Shown here piece by piece: positions 40,346-50,786 of a stretch of DNA of 64,000 nucleotides. Under the pieces are notes generated by a model. It was not told where the DNA came from. It was given only the letters and a program-made list of their open reading frames with translations, and did not search any database. The stretch comes from Shewanella glacialimarina (GTDB lineage Bacteria > Pseudomonadota > Gammaproteobacteria > Enterobacterales > Shewanellaceae), in the NCBI RefSeq assembly GCF_020511155.1, contig NZ_CP041216.1:3038001-3102000 (forward strand). Reading direction: 5' to 3'. The stretch's first letter is position 1. Each line of letters starts with the position of its first letter. The position numbers and the translations under genes are program-made.

Positions 40346-41809
40346 TTATTTGCGATCACGAATATGGCTAGTAGCACGTTTGCGACGACGCTCTTGGCTT
40401 AAAGTTAACTTCTCGCCACGGCCTTCAAACGGGTTAGCACCTTCATGGAAACGTAATTGAATTGGCGTACCAACCACCTTCAATGAACGGCGGAAATAAT
40501 TCATCATATAACGCTTATACGAATCGGGTAACTTAGTTACCTGGTTACCGTGTATCACCACGATTGGCGGATTATAACCACCAGCATGGGCATACTTAAG
40601 CTTAACTCGGCGACCATTCACCAATGGTGGCTGGTGATCATCTTGAGACATTTGCATAACACGAGTCAACATTGAAGTACTCACACGACGTGTCGCACTA
40701 TCATAAGCTTCTTCAATAGATTCATACAAATGGCCTACACCGGTACCATGAAGTGCAGAAATAAAGTGAATACGAGCAAAGTCGATAAAGCCTAAGCGGC
40801 GGTCTAATTCGCTTTTTACGCGGTCTTTAATGTTTTGATCAATACCGTCCCATTTATTTACCGCGATAACTAATGCGCGGCCAGCATTTAGGGTAAAACC
40901 TAACAAACCTAAATCTTGCTCGGCAATACCTTCATGGGCGTCAATAACAAGTAATACAACGTTACAGTCTTCAACGGCTTTGAGAGTCTTAATAACAGAG
41001 AATTTTTCAATGACCTCATGTACTTTACTGCGGCGACGCACACCCGCTGTATCGATAAGGACATACTCACGACCTTCACGTTCCATCGGAATATAAATAC
41101 TGTCACGGGTGGTACCAGGCTCATCATAAACAACAACCCTTTCTTCACCTAAAATACGGTTAATAAGCGTTGACTTACCGACATTGGGTTTACCAATAAT
41201 CGCTAATTTTATCGGTAAGCTTTGTAAACGGGCCTGTTCTGCTTCGGCTTCTTCTTCAGTATATTCACGCTCTACAACATCACCAGTATCCTCTTCGATA
41301 CGGACAATGCCCATAGCTTCAGCATAAGGTGTTAAAGCGTAATCAATCATGTTGGTAACGCCACGGCCTTGAGCCGCAGCCATTTGATACACTTGACCTA
41401 AGCCAAGCGACCAAAACTCAGCACACTCAGAGTCACCATCAATACCATCGACTTTATTAGCCACAACAAAGGTGACTTTATCGCGACTACGTAGATGTTG
41501 AGCGATAGCTAAATCAGCAGCCGTTAAGCCTGCTCTTGCATCGGTCATAAACAAAACAACATCAGCTTCTTCAATAGCAGCTAATGACTGCTCTGCCATT
41601 TTAGTTTCGATCCCCTCTTCTGAGCCATCAATACCACCGGTATCAACCACAATGAATTCATAGCCAGCTAAAAACGCTCGGCCGTATTTACGGTCACGAG
41701 TTAAGCCAGGAAAGTCGGCGACTAATGCATCACGGGTACGTGTTAGACGATTAAATAACGTCGATTTTCCGACATTGGGTCGCCCAACAAGGGCCACTAC
41801 AGGGATCAT
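40346..41809 (-). CDS. der: Ribosome-assembly GTPase Der (EngA)
   Basis: A 487-residue cytoplasmic protein with two tandem GTPase domains. The first has [14 protein letters not shown] (8-21), DTGGIDG and NKVDG. The second has [14 protein letters not shown] near 213, DTAGVRRRS and NKWDG. A C-terminal KH-like domain (about 380-487) binds 50S rRNA. It is essential for late 50S assembly. An acidic linker ([20 protein letters not shown]) separates the GTPases. Last gene of the conserved block, but a terminator lies between it and bamB, so it likely has its own promoter. Confidence 0.98.
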   Translation of the reverse strand: MIPVVALVGRPNVGKSTLFNRLTRTRDALVADFPGLTRDRKYGRAFLAGYEFIVVDTGGIDGSEEGIETKMAEQSLAAIEEADVVLFMTDARAGLTAADLAIAQHLRSRDKVTFVVANKVDGIDGDSECAEFWSLGLGQVYQMAAAQGRGVTNMIDYALTPYAEAMGIVRIEEDTGDVVEREYTEEEAEAEQARLQSLPIKLAIIGKPNVGKSTLINRILGEERVVVYDEPGTTRDSIYIPMEREGREYVLIDTAGVRRRSKVHEVIEKFSVIKTLKAVEDCNVVLLVIDAHEGIAEQDLGLLGFTLNAGRALVIAVNKWDGIDQNIKDRVKSELDRRLGFIDFARIHFISALHGTGVGHLYESIEEAYDSATRRVSTSMLTRVMQMSQDDHQPPLVNGRRVKLKYAHAGGYNPPIVVIHGNQVTKLPDSYKRYMMNYFRRSLKVVGTPIQLRFHEGANPFEGRGEKLTLSQERRRKRATSHIRDRK

Positions 41810-41837
41810 GATTTTGCCTCTAAAATACTTCTCAATA

Positions 41838-41865
41838 AAAAGCCCCCGGAAAGCTTCCAGGGGCT
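41838..41865 (-). terminator. Terminator between bamB and der
   Basis: On the minus strand AGCCCC-T-GGAA-GCT-TTCC-G-GGGGCT is followed by TTTTTA, a strong hairpin that should end the upstream operon before der. Confidence 0.8.
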
Positions 41866-41867
41866 CT

Positions 41868-41890
41868 AATAGAGTATATTATACTCTATT
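41868..41890. repeat. Perfect 11-bp-arm palindrome between bamB and der
   Basis: AATAGAGTATA at 41868-41878 and TATACTCTATT at 41880-41890 flank one T. On the minus strand it contains TATAAT. It sits directly before the terminator hairpin, 23 bases past the bamB stop. It may be an operator, a promoter core or a second RNA hairpin. Confidence 0.65.
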
Positions 41891-41913
41891 GTCTAAAAAT
41901 TGCTGCTGCGAAA

Positions 41914-43146
41914 TTATTCGTCAGCGGCAACTTCTTCGTTTGTTGCAACACTGCCGTCACCGTTTAGGGTTACAACAGCTAATGTACCATTGCGAGTTTG
42001 TAGATAAATTTTATCATCTACAACCAAAGGTTGGCCATATAAGCCATCGCTATCAACTTCTACTCGGCCAACTATCGCACCGTCTTCACGATTTAATACA
42101 TGAAGATAACCTTCAAAATCACCTACAATTAAGAACTGCCCAATAATCGCTGGTGAAGTAAGCTCACGATTTTTAAGGGTTGAATTACTCCACAACTCTA
42201 GGCCATTGCGGCGATCAACCGAGTAAATTCGGCTACGATCATCCACTAAGTATAAACTTAAACCAGCTTCTGCAAGTTCATTAAAACTTGAATACTTACG
42301 TGACCAAACCACTCGACCTGTGCGTAACTCCATTGACACTAAGTTACCGTTATAGCTAATGGCGTATAAATTGTCCCCTAAAATCAATGGCGTCATATCC
42401 ACATCAGCCATGCGGGTAAATTCATTACCGCCAGTTGGGGTAAAAATAGCTTGCTCCCAAGCAATTTGGCCACTGTTTTTAACTACTACAGCAATTTTAC
42501 CATCAGCAGTACCAATAAAAAATCCACCAGCTTCATATGCCGCCGACCCTGTACCACGCAGGGTTAGATTTGGAAGCTGCATGTCATAGCTCCATAACCT
42601 TTCGCCACTGTCAATATTAAATGCTTCAAAGGCACCTTTACTACTGTGAACAGTTACGACATCTTCGGCAACAGTGGGTGCTGATAATAATTCACCGTTG
42701 GCTTGCGCAGACCAAACGACATCACCCGTTGCTTCATCTAATGCGACTAACATACCGGTTTCACCGCCCACAAAAACTTTGTTACGTGCAGTGGTAATAC
42801 CGGCAGCTAAACGTATACCTTTGGTTTTGATATTCAGTTTTTCTTCAAACTCGCTAGAAAAATCCTTTTCCCATACTAATTCTAAGGTTTGTTGATCATA
42901 AGCACTCACATTGCCGTTGCGATCTGCTACAAAAATTTTGCCATAACGTATTGCAGGACGAAGTTGTGAGTAATAATCACCTACGCCATCACCAATACTG
43001 GTACTCCAACTCACTTCAGGGAATACACTTGCTTGAATTTCGACTAGCTCACTAACCGGCTCTTCTTCAACATCGTTTGAAGAACACCCAGAAATAAGGG
43101 CCATACCTAACCCAACGGCAAGGAAATTTTTACACCATAACTTCAT
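41914..43146 (-). CDS. bamB: Outer-membrane assembly lipoprotein BamB
   Basis: A 410-residue lipoprotein with lipobox LISGC (about Cys21) and an eight-bladed PQQ-type propeller. Blade motifs include VFVGGETGMLVALDEATGDVVWSAQANGELLSAPTVAEDVV and IGTADGKIAVVVKNSGQIAWEQ. It binds BamA POTRA domains and assists insertion of outer-membrane proteins. A short acidic C-terminal tail (EEVAADE) is present. It follows yfgM in the conserved hisS-yfgM-bamB order. Confidence 0.96.
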   Translation of the reverse strand: MKLWCKNFLAVGLGMALISGCSSNDVEEEPVSELVEIQASVFPEVSWSTSIGDGVGDYYSQLRPAIRYGKIFVADRNGNVSAYDQQTLELVWEKDFSSEFEEKLNIKTKGIRLAAGITTARNKVFVGGETGMLVALDEATGDVVWSAQANGELLSAPTVAEDVVTVHSSKGAFEAFNIDSGERLWSYDMQLPNLTLRGTGSAAYEAGGFFIGTADGKIAVVVKNSGQIAWEQAIFTPTGGNEFTRMADVDMTPLILGDNLYAISYNGNLVSMELRTGRVVWSRKYSSFNELAEAGLSLYLVDDRSRIYSVDRRNGLELWSNSTLKNRELTSPAIIGQFLIVGDFEGYLHVLNREDGAIVGRVEVDSDGLYGQPLVVDDKIYLQTRNGTLAVVTLNGDGSVATNEEVAADE

Positions 43147-43157
43147 TGGGTAATTCC

Positions 43158-43784
43158 TTATGCTTTGTTTAGGTTATCTAACTTCATTGTCAATGCTGGA
43201 TTAGTTAACGCACCGCCATTATCAATTGCTGTTTGATATGCCTGTTTTGCACTGTCTACATCGCCTTGACGAATCAAAAAATCACCTTTTAATTCTTCAC
43301 GTTGCGATTTGAACGCATCATCAGTGACAGCGTCCAATGTTTTTAATGCCGTGCCTACATTGTCTTGCTCAGCTTGTAAACGTGCTAAACGGATCATAGC
43401 CACCATATCAATACCAGAGCCTGGCTTAGCTATAATAATGCGCTTGTATGCTTCTTCAGCTTTAACTAAGTCACCTGATTCAACTGCAGCTTTTGCTGTC
43501 ATTAGCTCAAGCAAAGCTTGATAACCTTTTTGGTCATGAGCTTTAACAAAGCTTTCTGCACCTTCAATAAATAATGTCGGGTTAGCCGCATTAACAACCA
43601 ATTTATCAAAAGATTCAGAGGCTTCTTCAGATGCGGTCACTTTCATTTCAGAATAAGTGTTCCAACCATATAAACCGCCTAAACCGACTACCGCGCCGAC
43701 TATAATAGATACGCCATAATCTTTACCAAACTGCTTGATAGCATCTACTTGTTGTTCTTCTGTGCTATAAATTTCCACGCGCAC
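43158..43784 (-). CDS. yfgM: Periplasmic TPR ancillary factor YfgM
   Basis: A 208-residue membrane-anchored protein with a short cytoplasmic end, one TM helix (about 22-43, YGVSIIVGAVVGLGGLYGWNTY) and periplasmic TPR repeats (KAEEAYKRIIIAKPGSGIDMVAMIRLARLQAEQ). It associates with the SecYEG-PpiD chaperone network and stress signalling in E. coli. 11 bases upstream of bamB and 9 bases after hisS, so one operon. Confidence 0.93.
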   Translation of the reverse strand: MRVEIYSTEEQQVDAIKQFGKDYGVSIIVGAVVGLGGLYGWNTYSEMKVTASEEASESFDKLVVNAANPTLFIEGAESFVKAHDQKGYQALLELMTAKAAVESGDLVKAEEAYKRIIIAKPGSGIDMVAMIRLARLQAEQDNVGTALKTLDAVTDDAFKSQREELKGDFLIRQGDVDSAKQAYQTAIDNGGALTNPALTMKLDNLNKA

Positions 43785-43793
43785 TTCCCCTTT

Positions 43794-45083
43794 CTAAATC
43801 AGTTCTGCAATTTTAGCTACCAGCTCACTGCGGGTAACTAATTGTTGTTCGTTATTGTTTCTTAACGGCTTAATAGCCACTTGATTATTGGTGATTTCAT
43901 TCTCACCAATAATTAACGCAAATTGTGCACCGCTTTTATCAGCACGCTTCATCTGCTTTTTAAAATTACCACCGCCACAATGACTCATGACTTTAAGGCT
44001 TGGTAGCCCCTGACGCAACTCTTGCGCGACTTTAATGGCTTCAACAAGACAATTATCGCCCATTGCCGTGACATAAATATCAACTTCTGGAGCAATATCA
44101 TCATTAAGCTCTAAGGTTTCAAGCAGCAATACAATGCGCTCTAATCCCATAGCAAAACCCACTGCTGGAGTATCTTTTCCACCTAATTGGCCAACTAAGC
44201 CGTCGTAACGACCACCGGCCAATACAGTACCTTGCGAGCCTAAACTGCTAGTTACCCATTCAAATACTGTACGGTTGTAGTAATCTAATCCACGCACTAA
44301 ACGCGGATTAATGGTGTATTGGATGCCCACAGCGTCTAAGAGTTCACATAATGTTGAAAAATGTGTTTTCGAGTCTTCACCCAAATAATCCATTAACGCT
44401 GGCGCATCGGACAATAAAGCCTGCACTTGCTGGTCTTTAGAATCGAGAACCCGTAGTGGATTAGTATACATGCGACGCTTGCTGTCTTCATCAAGCACAT
44501 CTTTGTGTTGTTCTAGAAACGCAATTAATGCATCACGATAAGCGGCGCGCTCTGCGGGATCACCTAAGGTATTTAATTCTAATGACACGTGATCTTCAAT
44601 GCCTAACTGCTGCCATAATCGCGCTGAAAGCATCAAGACTTCTGCATCAATATCGGCACTGCCAATACCGTAAATTTCAACACCAAACTGATGAAATTGA
44701 CGATAACGCCCTTTTTGAGGACGTTCATGGCGGAACATAGGCCCCATGTACCATAAGCGTTGCTCTTGGTTATAGAGTAAACCGTGTTCATTACCTGCAC
44801 GCACTGTTGATGCAGTACCTTCAGGTCGAAGCGTTAAACTGTCACCGTTACGATCTTCAAAGGTGTACATCTCTTTTTCAACAATATCGGTGACTTCACC
44901 AATAGAACGTTTGAAAAGTTCGGTACTTTCTACAATTGGAGTTCGAATTTCGCTATAACCAAAAGCACTGACTGAAGAGCGAATAATCGACTCAACTTTT
45001 TGCCAAACTGGACTTTGGGTGGGTAGAAGATCATTCATACCACGAATTGCTTGGATTTGTTTTGCCACAGGTAACTCGTCCAT
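43794..45083 (-). CDS. hisS: Histidyl-tRNA synthetase
   Basis: A 429-residue class II synthetase that charges tRNA-His. Motif 1 lies in the N-terminal [10 protein letters not shown] region, motif 2 is [24 protein letters not shown], the His A box is [15 protein letters not shown], and motif 3 is [15 protein letters not shown]. The C-terminal anticodon-binding domain begins near 330. Length matches E. coli (424). Confidence 0.98.
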   Translation of the reverse strand: MDELPVAKQIQAIRGMNDLLPTQSPVWQKVESIIRSSVSAFGYSEIRTPIVESTELFKRSIGEVTDIVEKEMYTFEDRNGDSLTLRPEGTASTVRAGNEHGLLYNQEQRLWYMGPMFRHERPQKGRYRQFHQFGVEIYGIGSADIDAEVLMLSARLWQQLGIEDHVSLELNTLGDPAERAAYRDALIAFLEQHKDVLDEDSKRRMYTNPLRVLDSKDQQVQALLSDAPALMDYLGEDSKTHFSTLCELLDAVGIQYTINPRLVRGLDYYNRTVFEWVTSSLGSQGTVLAGGRYDGLVGQLGGKDTPAVGFAMGLERIVLLLETLELNDDIAPEVDIYVTAMGDNCLVEAIKVAQELRQGLPSLKVMSHCGGGNFKKQMKRADKSGAQFALIIGENEITNNQVAIKPLRNNNEQQLVTRSELVAKIAELI

Positions 45084-45177
45084 TCTGTTGCTAAGCCAAC
45101 TGCATCTCAGTTAGCTGATAGAAAATCACCAATACTTGCAACCCCAGGAGAACCTGAGGTCAAGCATCGGCACAAAA

Positions 45178-46293
45178 TTATTCGGTTTTATCGCTGATAG
45201 CAATTCGATTAGCCATTAAACGAGCTTTTGCACGAATTTTGGCTTCTAGCCCATCAACGATATTGTTATTGTCAAAACGCTCTTTTTGACGTTCACCATC
45301 ATCATAGTAACCACTTTTATTACTGCCACCCGTTAGGCCAATATGAGAAACCAAGGCTTCACCTGGGCCATTGACAACACAACCAATAATAGACACATCC
45401 ATGGCAGTGGTGACATCTTCTAGACGACGTTCTAATTCATTTACCGTTGCTATCACATCAAACTCTTGACGAGAACAAGATGGACAAGCAATAAAGTTGA
45501 TACCACGACTACGAATACGCAGTGACTTTAATATATCGAATCCGACTTTGATTTCTTCAATTGGATCTGCGGCTAACGAAATACGTATTGTATCGCCAAT
45601 ACCTTCGGCGAGTAACATGCCTAACCCCACTGCAGATTTAACCGAACCAGAACGTAAACCGCCCGCTTCAGTGATCCCTAGGTGCAATGGTTGTCTAATT
45701 TGCTTAGCCAGTAAACGGTAAGACTCGACCGCGAGAAATACATCGGAGGCTTTTACGCTTACTTTAAATTGATCAAAGTTAAGACGGTCTAAAATATCTA
45801 CATGACGCATAGCTGATTCAACTAGCGCTTGAGGTGTGGGCTCACGGTATTTATCCATGAGATCTTTTTCTAATGAGCCACCATTAACACCAATACGTAT
45901 CGGAATATTTTTATCGCGCGCGCATTCTACCACACTGCGGATACGGGCTTCATTACCTATATTACCAGGGTTTATGCGTAAACAATCTGCGCCGTATTCA
46001 GCCACTTTTAATGCAATACGATAATCAAAATGAATATCGGCAACCAAGGGTACATTCACTTGCTGCTTAATGAGTTTAAATGCTTCTGCTGAATCCATAG
46101 TCGGTACTGAAACACGTACAATGTCAGCACCCACTTTTTCAAGGGCAAGAATTTGCGCAACTGTGGCGGCTACATCATCGGTTTTAGTATTGGTCATCGA
46201 CTGCACAGCAATGGGTGCGCCGTCACCAATTGGGACGTTTCCAACATAAATGCGTGTTGAAGGTCTGCGGATAATTGGAGATTCGTTATACAT
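45178..46293 (-). CDS. ispG: 4-hydroxy-3-methylbut-2-en-1-yl diphosphate synthase (IspG/GcpE)
   Basis: A 371-residue 4Fe-4S enzyme of the MEP isoprenoid pathway. The TIM-barrel part begins with [29 protein letters not shown]. The cluster ligands are in [11 protein letters not shown] (near 269-279) and CVVNGPGEA. It converts MEcPP to HMBPP in the cytoplasm. Position between rodZ and hisS is conserved. Confidence 0.98.
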   Translation of the reverse strand: MYNESPIIRRPSTRIYVGNVPIGDGAPIAVQSMTNTKTDDVAATVAQILALEKVGADIVRVSVPTMDSAEAFKLIKQQVNVPLVADIHFDYRIALKVAEYGADCLRINPGNIGNEARIRSVVECARDKNIPIRIGVNGGSLEKDLMDKYREPTPQALVESAMRHVDILDRLNFDQFKVSVKASDVFLAVESYRLLAKQIRQPLHLGITEAGGLRSGSVKSAVGLGMLLAEGIGDTIRISLAADPIEEIKVGFDILKSLRIRSRGINFIACPSCSRQEFDVIATVNELERRLEDVTTAMDVSIIGCVVNGPGEALVSHIGLTGGSNKSGYYDDGERQKERFDNNNIVDGLEAKIRAKARLMANRIAISDKTE

Positions 46294-46423
46294 GCAATAT
46301 TGCTCTACTAATTTTTGTCAATTTGGTTTCATCAATTTGGCTATTCAATCAGCGCAAAAAATTGATTTATCAGAATGTATTAAGCAATTGAGTTAGCATA
46401 ACAAGAGCAAACCCAAACTATGA

Positions 46424-47458
46424 CTAAGGCTTAGTTAACGTTAATCGAGCCACACGGCCGTTAGTATACTCAGATAAATCAACATTTTTGCCATCAACGG
46501 CTAACATCACCGACTGAGGGGCACCTAAAATCATCTTGAAAGGTGCTTCACCTGTAACCTCAACTGTGTGTCCCGCTTTTTTAACGCCATCAACCAACAC
46601 TTTACCGGTGACATCGACAAGGTTTACCCAGCAATCGGCTGTCACATCCATAGTTACAACTGAGGCACTAGCGCTAGAAGCAGTATTATTTACAGGTGAT
46701 GTAGAAGCTGCTGGAGTGATATCAGACTGTTGAGTCGCGCTTAGGTTATCGCGATTAGCAGAACTATTGTTATTAGAAGGATTACTATTGTTAACAAGGT
46801 TACCAACTGGATTCACTCCACCTGCACCTTGACTAGTTTCAGCATCATTTTGAATTAATTCATTCTCTGTAGCACCGACTTGCTCAGATTGCGGAATAGT
46901 AGATTCAATTGCCTCCGCTGAACCAGTCGCGGCATCTCTTTGAGTCGGCACTAACACCCCAGATTGAGTATTGGCAGTTTCAGCTTGTATTTCTTCAACT
47001 GTTGGTAAAGCGAAGTTAGACTCAGTTAATACATCTGATTTCTGTACCCACCATAACACCAACATAGCTAGCAAAATAATCACAATCGCATAGGTGACCA
47101 AGTTTACTCGGCTATCCCTAGCTTGACGGGTTGTTTTACGCGAGAAACTTTGCATTGTTGGCGGGGCATATTCAGGTATTTGTTGATCAAGACATTGCTT
47201 TATTGCGGCAATATCGGCGTCAACAAAACGCGCGTAGTTCTTGATATAACCACGAGCATAAGTATTAGATGAAATATTAGTAAAATTATCAGCTTCGATA
47301 TCATTCAGAATTCTGGGACGCAAATGCAGCTGCAATGCTACCGCCTCAACAGTAACACCTTTTTTCTCACGCGCTGCTTTAAGTATTGCCCCGACGGTGG
47401 CAATGTCATTTAATACTGCTGCTACTTCAGTAGTTTCGTCTAATTGTTCTTTTATCAT
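46424..47458 (-). CDS. rodZ: Cytoskeletal protein RodZ
   Basis: A 344-residue single-pass membrane protein. The N-terminal cytoplasmic HTH (about 24-95, VGAILKAAREKKGVTVEAVALQLHLRPRILNDIEADNF) binds MreB. One TM helix lies at about 121-140. The periplasmic part is a long Ser/Asn/Thr-rich linker (about 150-255) followed by the DUF4115 domain (VTMDVTADCWVNLVDVTGKVLVDGVKKAGHTVEVTG). It couples MreB to wall synthesis. The start overlaps the pilW stop by four bases. Confidence 0.95.
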   Translation of the reverse strand: MIKEQLDETTEVAAVLNDIATVGAILKAAREKKGVTVEAVALQLHLRPRILNDIEADNFTNISSNTYARGYIKNYARFVDADIAAIKQCLDQQIPEYAPPTMQSFSRKTTRQARDSRVNLVTYAIVIILLAMLVLWWVQKSDVLTESNFALPTVEEIQAETANTQSGVLVPTQRDAATGSAEAIESTIPQSEQVGATENELIQNDAETSQGAGGVNPVGNLVNNSNPSNNNSSANRDNLSATQQSDITPAASTSPVNNTASSASASVVTMDVTADCWVNLVDVTGKVLVDGVKKAGHTVEVTGEAPFKMILGAPQSVMLAVDGKNVDLSEYTNGRVARLTLTKP

Positions 47459-48243
47459 TTAAGCAAGTTTGCTCTATATTCTTTGGCTTGAGAAGATGTT
47501 GGAAATTTGGCTATCAAGGTAATACCAAATCGTTTCATGGCGTTAATGTCGCCAATTTCCTGTTCTATTTTTATCCCTAACGCTAAGCTTTCTGCAGTTT
47601 CATTCGCAACCTGATGATATCTTGATAAAATATTGCGAGCGTCTGCATAGTCGGCATCATCCATGGCCAACTCTGTCAATCCAATTAATGTGTTGCCTCG
47701 ACGCGGATCGTATTTTAACGCCATCTTAAAATACTGTCGCGCTTTTTCTGGTTCACCGTTATTACGGCTGCACACACCTAAATTTTCATAACTTGATGCG
47801 ACTCGTGTATATTTGGGTGTTTCTATCGCTTCTAATAGCATGGTTTCAGCGCGAGCATATTTTTTCTGCTGGCATAAAAACACACCAAAATTATTTTTAG
47901 CATCACCAGATGCATCACTGGCTTTAATTGCATCACCGTAGGCGTCTTCTGTGCGTGTTAAATCTCCCACAGTTTGATAATAATAAGCCATAGCAACATG
48001 AACTTCACTTATTTGTGGTGCAAATTCAATCGCTTTATCTAAATTATATTTAGCTTGCTCACCATTACCACGACGCAAATACGTGAGCCCTAATTGCATA
48101 CGTTCACGCGCTGCTGCAACTTTATCAATATCTCGCTCTGCAACAGGTATGTCTGTACCTGTATAAGTTCGTTCGGTAACACAGCCACTTAAAGATGCAC
48201 CTAATAAACCCACTATTGCAATGTACTGTATTCCTTGTTTCAT
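47455..48243 (-). CDS. pilW: Type IV pilus biogenesis lipoprotein PilW/PilF
   Basis: A 262-residue lipoprotein with lipobox SLSGC (about Cys21) and about five TPR repeats: MQLGLTYLRRGNGEQAKYNLDKAIEF, VHVAMAYYYQTVGDLTRTEDAYGDAIK, KNNFGVFLCQQKKYARAETMLLEAIE, ENLGVCSRNNGEPEKARQYFKMALKY. It helps multimerise the PilQ secretin in the outer membrane. Placed between rlmN and rodZ as in other gammaproteobacteria. Confidence 0.95.
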   Translation of the reverse strand: MKQGIQYIAIVGLLGASLSGCVTERTYTGTDIPVAERDIDKVAAARERMQLGLTYLRRGNGEQAKYNLDKAIEFAPQISEVHVAMAYYYQTVGDLTRTEDAYGDAIKASDASGDAKNNFGVFLCQQKKYARAETMLLEAIETPKYTRVASSYENLGVCSRNNGEPEKARQYFKMALKYDPRRGNTLIGLTELAMDDADYADARNILSRYHQVANETAESLALGIKIEQEIGDINAMKRFGITLIAKFPTSSQAKEYRANLLK

Positions 48244-48275
48244 TTTATGGCCTATTTATTGTGCAAAACAAAGAG

Positions 48276-49397
48276 TTAATCCATTGTGACTGAAATCTGG
48301 TTTTGTTGCATTTGTTTTTTTGCTAAACGTTTGGTGCGGTCACGGATATCACCAGCAAGTTGACCACATGCTGCATCAATATCATCACCACGGGTTTTAC
48401 GTACAATCACAGTCAAACCGTACTCCACAAGGACTTTAGAGAAACGATCAATACGTGAATTAGAAGAACGTCCATAAGGCGAACCAGGGTAAGGATTAAA
48501 TGGAATTAAATTTATCTTACAAGGGGTGTCTTTCATTAGTTTGGCTAATTCGTGCGCTTGATCTGTGCTGTCGTTAATATGATCGAGCATGACATATTCA
48601 ACAGTAACTCGGCCACGATTAGCATTAGACTTAGCTAAATAACGACGAATGCCGGCTAAGAACTCTTGTAATGGATATTTTTTGTTAACTGGAACAAGCA
48701 CATCACGTAGCTCGTCATTAGGCGCATGAATGCTAACGGCTAACGCCACATCGATTAAATCACCTAGTTTATCAAGTGCAGGGACAACTCCCGATGTTGA
48801 TAGAGTCACTCGACGCTTAGAAAGGCTAAAACCAAAATCATCTAACATAATGTCCATGGCAGGGATAACGTTAGCAAGGTTTAATAACGGCTCGCCCATT
48901 CCCATCATCACTACGTTAGAAATAGGACGGTCGCCGGTATCCTTATGAAAACCTAAAAATTGCGATACGCGCCAAACTTGACCTACAATTTCAGACACGG
49001 TTAAGTTACGGTTAAAGCCTTGCTGCCCCGTAGAACAGAAAGTACATTCAAGTGCACAACCTACTTGAGATGACACACATAAGGTTGCACGTCCTTCTTC
49101 AGGTATATAAACGGTTTCAACTTCTTGACCTTGACCGACGTCAATAGCGAATTTAATTGTGCCATCATTTGATTTTTGAAAACTGGCAATTTCAGGTGCA
49201 ACAATTTCACATCTCGCAGCAAGTTTACCCCGCAACACTTTGTTTATATTGTTCATTTCTTCGAAGTCGCTAACACCAAAGTGATAAATCCACTTCATTA
49301 ATTGATCGGCACGGAACGGTTTTTCACCCATTTCGCTGAACAATGCTCGCAGTCCTTTACGATCAAGATTTAATAAATTGATTTTCTTTTCACTCAT
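48276..49397 (-). CDS. rlmN: Dual-specificity RNA methyltransferase RlmN
   Basis: A 373-residue radical SAM enzyme that methylates C2 of A2503 in 23S rRNA and A37 of some tRNAs. The cluster motif [15 protein letters not shown] and the catalytic Cys in [15 protein letters not shown] near the C-terminus are present. [14 protein letters not shown] is the SAM-binding GGE-like motif. I choose ATG 49397 ([16 protein letters not shown]) because GAGG lies eight to nine bases upstream; the frame extends to ATG 49415. Confidence 0.97.
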   Translation of the reverse strand: MSEKKINLLNLDRKGLRALFSEMGEKPFRADQLMKWIYHFGVSDFEEMNNINKVLRGKLAARCEIVAPEIASFQKSNDGTIKFAIDVGQGQEVETVYIPEEGRATLCVSSQVGCALECTFCSTGQQGFNRNLTVSEIVGQVWRVSQFLGFHKDTGDRPISNVVMMGMGEPLLNLANVIPAMDIMLDDFGFSLSKRRVTLSTSGVVPALDKLGDLIDVALAVSIHAPNDELRDVLVPVNKKYPLQEFLAGIRRYLAKSNANRGRVTVEYVMLDHINDSTDQAHELAKLMKDTPCKINLIPFNPYPGSPYGRSSNSRIDRFSKVLVEYGLTVIVRKTRGDDIDAACGQLAGDIRDRTKRLAKKQMQQNQISVTMD

Positions 49398-49550
49398 TAG
49401 CCTAACCTCAAACACCTAAAACCTGTAACAGGGCGGCGAATTATACAGGCCACGACTTGTTTTAGCCAGTATATCTGGATTTAACAACATGAATATATGA
49501 TAATAGCCCTTGGCAATATTGCCTGCTATTAGGAAGTTTTCACCACATAT

Positions 49551-50609
49551 ATGTTAACTCTGTTTTTTATTGTATTTATCGCTATTACGATTTCGTTTTT
49601 TTGTAGTGTTTTTGAAGCGGTTCTTTTATCTGTAACCCCCAGTTACATTGCCAACTTAAGAGAAACCAACCCTAAAATTGCCGCTTTGCTTGATAAGCAA
49701 AAAAAGAATGTCGAATCACCTCTCGTGTCAATTTTAACCTTAAATACCATCTCTCATACTGCTGGTGCAGCGGTTGCAGGAGCTCAAGCCTCTGTGGTAT
49801 TTGGCAGTGAAATGCTTGGGGTATTCTCTGCAGTATTAACATTTTTAATTCTATTCTTATCAGAAATCATTCCTAAAACATTAGGCGCGAACCATTGGCG
49901 TAAACTAGCGCCAACAGTGTCAGTGTGTTTATTTTGGATGGAAAAATTAACCCTTCCGCTTATTTGGATGTCACAAAAAGTGACCAGTCTTCTAGGCAAA
50001 GGCGAACAAGGCCAATATATTCGTCAAGAACTCAGCGCTATGACCAAAATGGGCAAAGACAATGGAGAGTTGGGTGAGCAAGAATCACAAATATTAATGC
50101 AAATGTTGTCAGTAAAAGACATGAGTGTTGCTAATATAATGACACCTAGAACGGTAATTTTTAAACTGCCCACTCACATTAGCCATTCAAAATTTATTGA
50201 CCAACACTTAACCAGCCCCTTCACTCGTATTCCTTTATATGAAGGTGACCGTGATAATGTGATTGGTTATGTTAATCGTAATGATATTTTGCTCTCGGTC
50301 CGCCAGACACCAGAAATGCCAATTGGCGATCTGCTAAAAAGCTTACTGGTTATTCCTGCATCCGCAAAAGTACTGCCACTGTTTCAAATGATGATAAAAC
50401 GTAATGCAAAAATGGCATTAGTGGTTGATGAGTATGGTTCAAGTGAAGGCATTGTCACTATTGAAGATATTATCGAAACGTTAATTGGTTTAGAAATTGT
50501 CGACTCCAAGGATTTAGCGCCAGACATGCAAGCATTAGCGCGAAAGCTATGGTTACGTCGAATTGAAAGTAAAGGCATAGTGCTATCAAATGATGGCGAA
50601 ACCCATTAA
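49551..50609 (+). CDS. CNNM/CBS-domain membrane protein (CorC/hemolysin-like)
   Basis: A 352-residue inner-membrane protein. The N-terminal CNNM domain (about 1-170, with SEIIPKTLGANHW, the family signature) is followed by two CBS domains (about 190-315; IMTPRTVIFKLP, TRIPLYEGDRDNVIGYVNRNDIL, MALVVDEYGSSEGIVTIEDIIETLIG). The C-terminal CorC_HlyC domain of longer homologues is absent. Related proteins take part in magnesium or cobalt export. Divergent from rlmN. Confidence 0.88.
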   Translation: MLTLFFIVFIAITISFFCSVFEAVLLSVTPSYIANLRETNPKIAALLDKQKKNVESPLVSILTLNTISHTAGAAVAGAQASVVFGSEMLGVFSAVLTFLILFLSEIIPKTLGANHWRKLAPTVSVCLFWMEKLTLPLIWMSQKVTSLLGKGEQGQYIRQELSAMTKMGKDNGELGEQESQILMQMLSVKDMSVANIMTPRTVIFKLPTHISHSKFIDQHLTSPFTRIPLYEGDRDNVIGYVNRNDILLSVRQTPEMPIGDLLKSLLVIPASAKVLPLFQMMIKRNAKMALVVDEYGSSEGIVTIEDIIETLIGLEIVDSKDLAPDMQALARKLWLRRIESKGIVLSNDGETH

Positions 50610-50786
50610 TTCATAATCAAATAAGATTCAGATAGCGTATAGGCTAAACTGAATCATAAAGCTAAGTTTATCCTTGCTTAACGGTATCACAGCTAAAGTA
50701 TCCCTAAGATGATACCGTTGAGTGAGGTAAATTAGTACCTGCTGATCTAAAAATGCTAGCATAAGGGCAATCAGCTGAGGAAAAAA

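Noticed and set aside
40165..40377. 70-codon minus-strand frame after der
   Set aside because: It overlaps the der 3' end and its terminator and shows no signal, motif or ribosome site.
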